A stretch of DNA of 64,000 bases from Closterium sp. Naga37s-1 (Eukaryota; Streptophyta; Zygnematophyceae; Desmidiales; Closteriaceae): the NCBI GenBank assembly GCA_947471745.1, contig CANJKZ010000774.1:930001-994000 (forward strand). Reading direction: 5' to 3'. Numbering within the stretch: the stretch's first letter is position 1; each line of letters begins with the position of its first letter. The translations under genes were made by a program, and so were the position numbers. This document shows positions 55,801 through 64,000 of the stretch, one piece after another. The notes beneath the pieces were generated by a model that was given only the letters and a program-made list of their open reading frames with translations, made no database searches and was not told where the DNA came from.

Positions 55801-58800
55801 CCCTCAGGTGTGTCCCAGGTAGACCCTGTCGAGCCGGTCGAGGTAGCTGTCGACTCAGGTGCTGCTAAGGGTGCTGAGACTGCGGGTGCGGGGACTGGGG
55901 GTGCGGGGACTGGGGGTGCTGAGCTTGAGTGTGTGGAGCCTGGGGGTGCTGCGTCTGGGCATGCTGAGCCTCGGGGTGCTGCGCCTGGGCGTGTGGAGCC
56001 TGAGGGTACTGCGGCTGGAGGTGCTGAGCCTGCGCGTGCTGAGTGTGGAGGTGCTCTAGGTGTCCCGTCGCGGCGGGAGCCCCTCTCTCCACAGCAGCTT
56101 CGTGAGTGGTACTCTCGGCGCTGTCAAGGTGCTACTGGTGCTGGTGCTGCTGGTGCTGCTGGCGGTGCTGCTGGTGCTGGTGCTGCTGGAGCTGCTGGAG
56201 GTGCTGCTGGAGCTGCTGGAGGTGCTGCTGGTGCTGGTGCTGCTGGAGCTGCTGGAGGTGCTGCTGGAGCTACTGGAGGTGTTGCTGCTGCTGGAGCTGC
56301 TGGTGGAGCTGCTGGAGGTGCTGCTGGTGCTGGAGCTGCTGGAGGTGCTACTGGAGCTGCTGGTGGTGCTGCTGGTGCTAGAGGTGCTGCTGGTGCTGGA
56401 GCTGCTGGAGCTGCTGGAGGTGCTACTGGGACTGGAGGTGCTGCTGGGACTGGAGACCCTGGGGCTGAGGGTACCTGTTCTGTCTCTGCTGTTTTTGGAG
56501 GCGCTGCGCGGCCGCGGCCGTACTACGTTCCACTCCTTCAGCAGGTTCTTGGTTCCCCGCCTTGTCCTGGTCCTCCTCCTCCTCTCCTGAGTCCACCGCC
56601 TGTCCAGTCCCAGTCGCAGTTACAGCCGGCCTCTCCACTGCCTGGTCCTTCTCCTTACTCTGGACCGACTAGAGGTCTTTCGGAGCATCGTGAGCCTGCG
56701 TCACGTCCTGTGTCGCCGGAGTCTCGTTCTGCGTCGCCTGTCCGTACTGTTCGCGCTGGTCGTGTTTTGCGTCCGCGTCCTCCTCCTGTCCCTTGCACTC
56801 ACTCTATGACTCTGCGTCCTTTTACTGCTCCACAGCGTGTCCCTCTGCCGTCTCCTCCTGCGTCCTCTCTTCCTGCCGGTCCGGACCCTGCGTCTGACTC
56901 CGTAAGTGCTGCTAGTCCAGCTGTCACGCGCTTTTTGGCCATTGCTGTCACTGACCCTTTGTTTGAGTCCACTACTGCGTCTGCTCTTGTTACTGAGCTT
57001 GTTGACTTTGCTGCAGCTTGTCGCCTAGACTACGCCACTAGTCTTGTTGCTGAGTCTACGTCTGCGTCTGTCTGTCCTCCATCCGTCGGGGGTGAGTGTG
57101 CTCTTGGCACGGACGTTCTTGAGGACAGATTGGAGGAGTTTGAGTGCTTTGCCGCTACTGTACCTCATCTCGTGTCCATGCTGCTTGCCCCTGAGGGAGA
57201 CCCGGATGCACCAGACATCCCGAGCTGGAGCTGGAGGTACTGGAGTTACTGCTGGAGCTGGTGGTACTGGAGGTACTGCGGCTACTAGACCTGGAGGTGC
57301 TCGTACCAGAGGTACTGGAGCTGCCGGGACTGGTGGTGTTGGGGGCGCTGGAGCTGGAGACCCTATGGAGCCTGGAGCTGGAGGCGCTTGAGCTAGAGGC
57401 ACTGGCACTGGTGGCGCTGGAGCTGGAGGAGCTGAAGTTGTTGGCGCTGGAGCTGGAGGCACTGGCGCGGGAGGAGCTGGAGCTGGAGGAGCTGGAGCTG
57501 TTGACCCTGGTGCTGGAGGCACTGTGTGGCCGCGACCGTACTTCGTTCCCCTGCTTCAGCAGGTTCTTGGTGTCCCTTCTTTTACTGGCATTACTCCTCC
57601 CTTACAGTGTCTACCGTCTGATCAGTCGCAGCAACCGTTACAGCCAGCCTCCCCACTGCCTAATCCTTCTCCTTACACTAAGCAGTCGGGCAGTCTTACA
57701 GAGCGTCGTGAGCCTGAGTCTCGTCCTGTCTCGCCTGTTCGCACTGCTCGTCGCGTTCCTCGTTTGCGTCCTCCTCCTGTCCCCGGCACGCATGCTATTG
57801 CACTTCGTCCTTCCTCTATCCCACTGCGTGTTTCTCTGCGTGCTCCTCCTGAGTCCTCTCTTCCTGTCGTCCCTGATCCTGAGTCTGACCTCGCTCGTGC
57901 TGCCAGTCCCACTGTCTCTTGTCTCCTCACCACTATTGTCTCTGACCCTTCTTTTGAGTCTGCTGCTGCGTCTGCCCTCGTTGCTGAGCTGCTTGACTTT
58001 GCTGCTGCCTGTCGTCTAGACTACGCCACTGCTCTTGTTGCTGAGTCTAAGTCTGCCAGTCCTCCGTCCGTCGGGGGTGAGTGTGCTCTTGGCACGGATG
58101 TCCTTGTGGACAGGCAGGAGGACTTTGAGTGTCTTGCAGGCTCTGTACCTCATTTCGCTTCCATGCTGCTTGCCCTTGAGGGAGACCCGGATGCACCAGA
58201 CATCCCGACCCCGTGCTCTTACGCAGAGGCGATAGAGGGTCCCTACTCCTCTCAGTGGCAGGCAGCCATGGACGCCGAGATGGCTACCTGGAATTCCACA
58301 GGCACCTACGTAGATGAGGTTCCCCCACCTGGGGCGAACATCATCAGTGGCATGTGGATCTTCAGCGTGAAGCGGCCGCCGGGTTCTCCGCCTGCCTTCA
58401 AGGCGCGTTACGTTGCACGTGGCCTCAGTCAGCGACAGGGAGTTGACTTCTTTCAGACATTCTCCCCTACTCCGAAGATGACCACTCTTCGGGTACTGCT
58501 GCACGTCGCTGCTCAGCGTGACTACGAGCTCCACTCTCTTGACTTCAGCACAGCCTTTCTACAGGGCAGCCTGCACGAGGAGATCTGGCTGCGCCGCCCA
58601 CCTGGCTTCACTGGGTCGTTTCCTGCTGGTACCCAGTGGAGCCTCCGGCGGCCAGTTTACGGTCTCCGCCAGGCGCCCCGTGAGTGGCACGACAAACTCA
58701 GGACGACTCTTGCTGCTCTTGGTTTTGCTCCTTCCACTTCTGACCCTTCTCTGTTTTTACGCACTGACACTACTCTGCCACCGTTCTACGTTCTCGTGTA

Positions 58801-60011
58801 CGTAGACGACCTCGTCTTTGCTACTGCTGACACTGAGGCACTCGCCCACGTGAATTCGGAGCTGCAGAAGAGACACACGTGCACAGACCTGGGTGAACTG
58901 ACAAGCTATCTTGGCTTGCGGATCACCCGGGACAGAGCACATCGCACCATTACCTTGACTCAGTCACACATGGTGCACCAGGTCCTTCAGCGCTTCGGCT
59001 TCACGTACTCCTCGCCACAGTCCACTCCTCTGCCTACCGGTCACTCGCTCTCAGCTCCACCTTCGGACGAGTCTGTAGAGCCGAATGGCCCGTATCCAGA
59101 GCTTGTGGGCTGCCTCATGTACCTGATGACTTGCACACGACCTGAACTCGCATACCCTCTCAGCCTTCTGGCTCGCTACGTGGCTCCCGGCAGGCACCGA
59201 AAAGTGCACTGGGATGCTGCGAAGAGGGTGTTGCGATATTTGTGCAGTACATCGGGCATGGGGCTCGTGCTTGGAGGACGGGCTCGAGTTGTCCTCACTG
59301 GTCACGCTGACGCCTCGTGGGTTGACGACTTCGCTACGCAGCGGTCGTCACAGGGTTACACCTTCAGTATTTGCTCCGGTTCTGTCTGTTGGCGATCTAC
59401 TCGCTCTTCTTCTGTTCTCAGCTCCAGTTGTGAGGCTGAGATCTACGGTGGGGCCATGGCTGCACAGAAGCAACGCTGGCTCACCTACCTGCTGACCGAC
59501 TTGGGAGAGGCGCCTCGTTCTCCTCCAGTTCTGTACGTCGACAACAAGGCCATGCTGGCCTTGTGTCAAGAGCACAGACTGGAGCATAGAACGAAGCACA
59601 TTGCTCTGCGCTACTTCCTTGCTCGAGAGTTGCAGCAGCGTGGCCAGCTTCGTCTTGCTTACGTGGCCACTCAGGCCAACACTGCTGATGTTTTCACCAA
59701 GGCACTTCAGCCTTGTGATCATCAGCATTTCAGTACTGTGTTAGGCCTTGTACCTATTGTGCCTCACTTGCTTTCTTCTTGACTCTGCCTGTACTGTACT
59801 CTTTATACATATACCTGCATGCTTACACTTGCTAGGTTGTGTTCACTGTATTGTTTGTTCTCCTTTATATAACTCTGCATGTGAACTGGCCTTGTGGCCA
59901 TTTGCTTGTGCTCAGACTGCGTGGTGACTTTGTGATCCACCCTGAGCTTGCTTTGCCTTTCTTGACTGGTCTTGTGACCCCTTGTTCTCCCCCACTTTGC
60001 CTATGGGGGTG

Positions 60012-60142
60012 TGTCAAACTTATATATGCTATAGTCTGTTTAGGCTGTAGTGGGGTAGTTCTTAGAGGGTACAACACTTTTGTGTTTTCTACTTGTACCC
60101 ACCTGCTTTCTAGTTCAACTCCCTCCTCTCATTATTCTCACA
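60012..60142 (+). repeat. 3' LTR of copia element E
   Basis: It starts TGTCAAACTTATATATGC after a tatgggggtg purine tract and matches the 5' LTR to about 60,117. The last 25 bases differ from the 5' copy but still end TCTCACA, as element B does. Confidence 0.8.
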
Positions 60143-60335
60143 CGTTGCCCTTCGGTACTTCTTCGTAGAAGACGAAATCGAAAAGGGAAGACTCGAGCTA
60201 TCCTACTGTCGGGCAGCCAAGTACCTCATCGGGCTCCCCCTTCACACGTATGCCAGCAACCATCTCATTCTTCACTAGCTGCTGCAAGATGGGCAGGGCC
60301 ACATGCCCCATGCGCCGAATAGCGCAGGTATTCTG
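60143..60335 (-). mobile_element. Copia pre-integrase fragment (D-like)
   Basis: The minus strand contains RRMGHVALPILQQLVKNEMV and IRVKGEPDEVLGCP, the GAG-pre-integrase zinc region of a copia polyprotein unlike the A/B/C/E family. Its orientation and position fit an upstream piece of element D on the far side of E, but most of the sequence between is absent. Broken fragment. Confidence 0.7.
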
Positions 60336-60813
60336 ACATGGTATCAGAGCAGGTCCGTTTCCAGGACCTTTCTTTTTTGGGCCCACCGAATAGCGCTGCC
60401 CCACTAGTCGCGCTGGCCTGCTCTGCCCTGTCCGTCGTGCCGCCCTGCAAGTCGCGCGCCGCCCTGCCCTGCCTGTCGTGCCGCCTTGCTGGCCGCGCGC
60501 TGCCCTGCTGGCCGCCGCGCAGCCCTTTGCAGCCCGCGCGCCGCCCTTAGCAGCCCGCTGCGCCGCCCTTTGCAGCCCGCGCGCCGCCCTTTGTAGCCCG
60601 CGCGCCGCCCTTTGCAACCCGCGCGCCGCCCTGCTGCACGCAGCCCTGCTGGCCGGCGCCCTGCTGCCCGCACCGCCGTGCTGCGCGCCGCCCGGCTGCT
60701 GCCCGCACTGCTACGCGCAGCCCTGCTGGCCGGCGCACTACTGCCCGCGGGCCGCCCTGCAGGCAGCCACACCGCTGCCCGCACCACCCTGCCCGCACCG
60801 CCCTGCTGCTGCC
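60336..60813 (+). mobile_element. Copia element F, primer site and leader only
   Basis: A few bases of LTR end (attctgaca) are followed by the primer site tggtatcagagcaggtcc and a GC-rich leader of gcgccgccctttgcagcccg-type repeats. No gag follows; the leader meets the minus-strand LTR of element G. It is a remnant of the A/B/C/E/G family. Confidence 0.75.
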
Positions 60814-60945
60814 TGTCAAGAGAATGAACGAGAATGAATGAACTAGCAAAGAGTTGGGTACAAGTACTAACCCTAATTGGGTTGTACCCCTTATGGGCTA
60901 CCCCACTATAGCCTACACAAATGTAAGCACTATAATGTTCTGACA
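60814..60945 (-). repeat. 3' LTR of copia element G (132 bp)
   Basis: Same length as the B and C LTRs and closest to C (shared acccaattagggttagtact, read on the minus strand). Confidence 0.88.
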
Positions 60946-62070
60946 CACCCCCATAGGCAAAGTGGGGGAGAACATGGCGGTCACAAGACCAATCAAGAAA
61001 AGCAAAGCAAGCTCAGGGTGGATCACAAAGTCACCACACAGTCCGAGCACAAGCAAAGGGCCACAAGGCCAGTTCACATGCAGTGTTATATAAGGAGAAC
61101 AAACAATACAGTGATCATACCCTAGCAAGTGTAAGCATGCAGGTATATATATAGATCACAGTACAAGCAGAGTCAAGCAGTGAGCAAGTGAGGCAAAGTA
61201 GGTACAAGGCCTAACACAGTAGAGAAGCGCTGATGATCACCAGGCGGAAGTGCCTTGGTTAATATATCAGCAGTGTTGGCCCTAGTGGCCACGTACGCAA
61301 GACAAAGCTGGCCACGCTGCTGCAACTCTCGAGCAAGGAAGTATCGCAGAGCAATGTGCTTCGTTCGGTGCTCCAGTCTGTGCTCCTGACACAAGGCAAT
61401 CATGGCATTGTTGTCTACGTACAGAACTGGAGGCGAACGAGGCTGCTCTCCCAAGTCAGTCAGCAGGTAGGTGAGCCAACATAGCTCCTGTGCAGCCATG
61501 GCCCCTGCGTAGATCTCAGCCTCACAACTGGAGCTGAGAACTGAAGACGAGCGGGTAGACCGCCAGGAAACAGAGCCGGAACCAAGGCTGAAGGTGTAAC
61601 CCTGTGACGACCGATGCGTAGTTGAGTCGTCAACCCAAGAAGCGTCTGCGTGACCAGTGAGGACAACTGGACCCCTTCCTCCAAGCACGAGCCCCATGCC
61701 CGACGTACTGCACAAGTAACGCAGTACCCTCTTCGCAGCATCCCAGTGCACCTTTCGGTGCCTATCGGGAGCCACGTAGTGAGCCAGGAGGCTGAGAGGG
61801 TACGCGAGGTCAGGTCGTGTGCACGTCATCAGGCACATGAGGCAACCCACAAGCTCTGGGTACGGACCACTCGGCTCTACGGACTCGTCCGAAGGTGGAG
61901 CTGAGAGCGAGTGGCTAGTAGACAGAGGAGTGGGCTGTGGCAAGGAGAAGTGGAAGCCGAAGTGCTGAAGGACCTGGTGCACCATGTGTGACGGAGTCAG
62001 GGTGATGGTGCGCCGTGCTCTGTCCCGGGTGATCTGCAAGCCAAGATAGCTGCCTGGTCAGTGCAGGTGT
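60814..62070 (-). mobile_element. Ty1/copia element G, 3' part
   Basis: On the minus strand, the end of reverse transcriptase and RNase H run from about 62.05 to 61.17 kb: QITRDRARRTITLTPSHMVH, GHADASWVDDS, SSSCEAEIYAGAMAAQE, KHIALRYFLAREL. A 3' untranslated part and the purine tract come next, then a 132-bp 3' LTR (60945-60814, TGTCAGAACATT to TCTCTTGACA). The 5' side is cut near 62,070 by the start of element H. It is incomplete; the part present is among the better preserved RNase H regions here. Confidence 0.88.
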
Positions 62071-63113
62071 TGTTAACGGGAATGGAGTGTTGGCCCCGCC
62101 CTCGCTTGGGCAACGCCGACGACTTGGTTGGATGTACGGTAGTAGCAGTCGACCGTTCACAGTGGACGAGCTGCTCGACAGGCTTCGTCGAGCTGCAGGG
62201 GACCGCTGTGGTGTTGCTGTCGACCAGGGAGCTCGACAGCCGCAACTGACTGGTCTGGGCGACGGGTGTGCCGTCGACCAGGCAGTTCGACTGGGAGGTC
62301 GACGGAGCAGTCCGTCGACCTGACAACTGAGCAGCGGTCGACGAGGGTTGCTCGGCGACAACAGCTGACAGTTCTGATCGACGGAAGGGGTCCGTCGACC
62401 AGGGGGTAGCTCGACGGGAGCTGTGGTCGACCAGAGCACCTGAGGTTGTCAGGGTTGACCGGGTAATTTGCTCGGTCAAGTTCTGTGGAGGCACGCGAAC
62501 GACGTCAAAGTCGCGATGGCGAAGGCAACTTCGGGTTGGTATCCCGAAGTCGATGTGGCTTGTCAGGCGCAGACAACAGCCGACGAATGTACAACGGTGC
62601 AAGTCGGGCCAATCGCCTGCGCGCACCTACGAGCGAGCGCACTGCTGTCTTCTACGGGGCAACGCTGGACAGCCACTCTGCTGCAGCGTTGGCACACCGT
62701 CGACCTGCTGTGTTGGCAGGTCGCCTTTCTGCAATGCTGGCGCGGCTCCTCTACGCAACGCTGGCGGGCTGTCGACCATGCTGTGCTGTCGGTCGACCAA
62801 GCTAGCTGCAGAGTTGCTAGGTGCCTGATGTAGTCATTGTTGTTATTGCTTGTTGAATAATTCTGTAATTATAACTTTGCTAGTAAAAACTCTTGCCGAT
62901 TTCTCCCGTGATTGTGCAAGCAGAAAGGAACTAGGCAAAGCGACGATCACTCCTAGTAGTTCGTGCCAACCCCCGTAGTCTAGCTCACTACCGTTGTAGA
63001 GTAGATCTCCGCATGGTGCGGTGAGCGTGGAAGGCCCCGCAGAGTACCTTCAGATAGGAGCCGACTTTTGCACCTACTAAGCCGTTCGTAGGTCGGCAGC
63101 AGCGATAGTCACC

Positions 63114-63248
63114 ATGGTCGACCCCGTAGCTCATACGGGCATAGCGGATACCTTGGAGGCACGCTTGGCTGATGCGAGGAAACGCCACGCGGATGGCGAG
63201 TACGGGACGATCCCCTTGCTGATCGTCGAATTGGGCATCCGGTCGTAG
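63114..63248 (+). other. Small open frame (44 codons) ahead of the element H gag
   Basis: An ATG in good context (tcaccATGG) opens MVDPVAHTGIADTLEARLAD and continues to GIPxx-free, charged sequence ending ELGIRS. It has no recognised domain. It could be an upstream frame of element H or chance. Confidence 0.3.
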
Positions 63249-63509
63249 CGGGCGACGGAACACCCTTCCCGTCCTGATTCTCCTCGACCAGTGAGAAACA
63301 AAGGTGGCGTCGACGACGAGGTGGACGGCGGTGCACGAGTCAACGGCAACAATGGCATGAAGCAGAGAGGAGTAATCAACGTCGACGGTGGTGTCGACAG
63401 GAGTCAGGTGCGAGTGCAGCGGTCGACGGCGACTGCAGGCAGCTCGCGTGCCGACGACGATGGTCGACGTCGCTCTCCTCTACGAAGCGGTGGAGGGCTC
63501 TCAGCGACG

Positions 63510-64000
63510 ATGCATGTGACGGTGGGCGGGATTGCACCGACGTATGGCTACTTCAAGTTTTCACCGGACCAAATTACTGTCGCACCGCTTCAAGGTCGAC
63601 GAGACCTCATTACCTGGAGGGAGTCGATAGAACCTCAGCTGGAGGTCGCCAGGCTGAAGGGCTTCGCCGACGGCACAGTGCCAATTCCGCCCGTGGAGGA
63701 TGTCGGGCTACGCGGGGAGTTTCGTGCGGCTCACTTGCTCACCTTCATGGTCATCTCGAGGTGCTGCTCGCTGGTGGTGCAGCTGGCACTTAGGAGCTGT
63801 CGAGAGCGATTGGATGCTGGTCACCAGGCATGGCACTTCATCCTGTCGACGTACCAAGTCAGGGACGACCTGTACATCGCACAGCTAGAGGAGAAGATGA
63901 CACACATTCGGATGGGCGAGCAGGAGTCGGCGACGGACTACTGCAACCGTGCTCGACGGATCCTAGCGGAGATGCGGATGGTGGGCGCCGAATACTCGAC
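63510..64000 (+). CDS. Copia-type gag of element H, partial (runs off the window)
   Basis: From ATG 63510 the frame stays open for 163 codons to the edge. The pattern is that of copia gag (UBN2/Retrotran_gag_2): DLITWRESIEPQLEVARLKG, then AWHFILSTYQVRDDLYIAQL, then KMTHIRMGEQESATDYCNRA and RRILAEMRMVGAEY. These fit the helix series W..L...Y, L...L...LR.... and the spacing of capsid domains in plant copia elements. The start may lie further upstream because the frame is open before this ATG. It is the only gag of this type in the window. Confidence 0.7.
   Translation, partial: MHVTVGGIAPTYGYFKFSPDQITVAPLQGRRDLITWRESIEPQLEVARLKGFADGTVPIPPVEDVGLRGEFRAAHLLTFMVISRCCSLVVQLALRSCRERLDAGHQAWHFILSTYQVRDDLYIAQLEEKMTHIRMGEQESATDYCNRARRILAEMRMVGAEYS

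Larger units (their letters stand above)
51959..60142 (+). mobile_element. Ty1/copia element E, mosaic copy
   Basis: 5' LTR 51959-52086, primer site tggtattctgagcagg, GC-rich leader (52.1-52.85 kb), gag (about 52.85-54.1 kb), protease (about 54.35 kb), pre-integrase and integrase (about 54.8-55.7 kb), reverse transcriptase (about 58.3-58.95 kb, YVDDLVFA) and RNase H (about 59.2-59.75 kb). The 3' LTR starts at 60012. The gag is B-like, but the linker region before reverse transcriptase occurs twice in succession: first in a B-like version, then from about 57.22 kb in a version closer to C. The right LTR differs from the left at its outer end, and no target duplication was found. The element is broken, with several breaks. 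Confidence 0.88.
62071..64000 (+). mobile_element. Third LTR element H, 5' part, runs off the right edge
   Basis: The start is placed where element G breaks (tgttaacggg at 62071). A GTCGAC-rich, non-coding stretch to about 62.83 kb is followed by an AT-rich block (ttgttgaataattctgtaat). Coding-like sequence starts after about 63.1 kb. A possible LTR is 62071-63013 (TG..CA), followed by tggtgcggtgagcgtgg as a possible primer site; this is tentative because the second LTR is outside the window. The gag frame described separately shows the copia-type capsid pattern. Nothing seen here shows a break, but most of the element is not in view. Confidence 0.6.

Overview
The window looks like nuclear DNA from a green-lineage eukaryote, probably a streptophyte alga or early land plant. 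The reasons are short GT-AG introns in every housekeeping gene, a Ran GTPase and a TFIIE beta subunit with plant-like wording, a myristoylated CDPK/CRK-like kinase, Ty1/copia elements with an initiator-methionine type primer site, and Mutator (MULE) transposase pieces. The species is not identified from sequence alone. GC is high, and low-complexity and tandem repeats are abundant.

Positions 1-12,973 are the gene island. A seven-exon protein kinase gene lies on the minus strand (6519 to 880). It is divergent from a four-exon TFIIE-beta gene (7860-9592), and they share a 1.34 kb intergenic region. A complete eight-exon Ran gene follows (10362-11916); its first coding exon is only the ATG. All splice junctions of these three genes were followed by hand and keep phase.

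Positions 12,974-29,685 behave as one very large Mutator-like element with foldback structure. Diverged inverted termini (12,974-13,299 and 29,340-29,685) lead into arrays of the same 10-bp satellite in opposite orientation (15.34-17.10 kb and 22.0-29.1 kb). Between the arrays lie the C-terminal part of a MULE transposase fused to an RG-rich and Gly-Gln-Met repeat tail (17.10-20.23 kb, plus) and an N-terminal MuDR/FAR1-like exon on the opposite strand (21.57-21.72 kb). The left arm carries a 2.0 kb coding-free LTR element (target duplication CAGGG), which in turn carries a 345-bp miniature LTR element (target duplication AGGGT).

Positions 30,036-64,000 are a retrotransposon nest. One Ty1/copia family with 128-147-bp LTRs accounts for elements A (minus, partial), B (35713-43035, LTRs identical by eye, TSD ACATA), C (43085-50282, TSD CATTT), E (51959-about 60142), F (leader only) and G (minus, 3' part). 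A second copia family, D, lies around E. A third, H, starts near 62.07 kb and its gag frame runs off the right edge. Each element of the first family has its own GC-rich tandem repeat between the primer site and gag. All the larger copies look broken. No rRNA gene, functional tRNA gene, CRISPR array or bacterial-type operon was seen.
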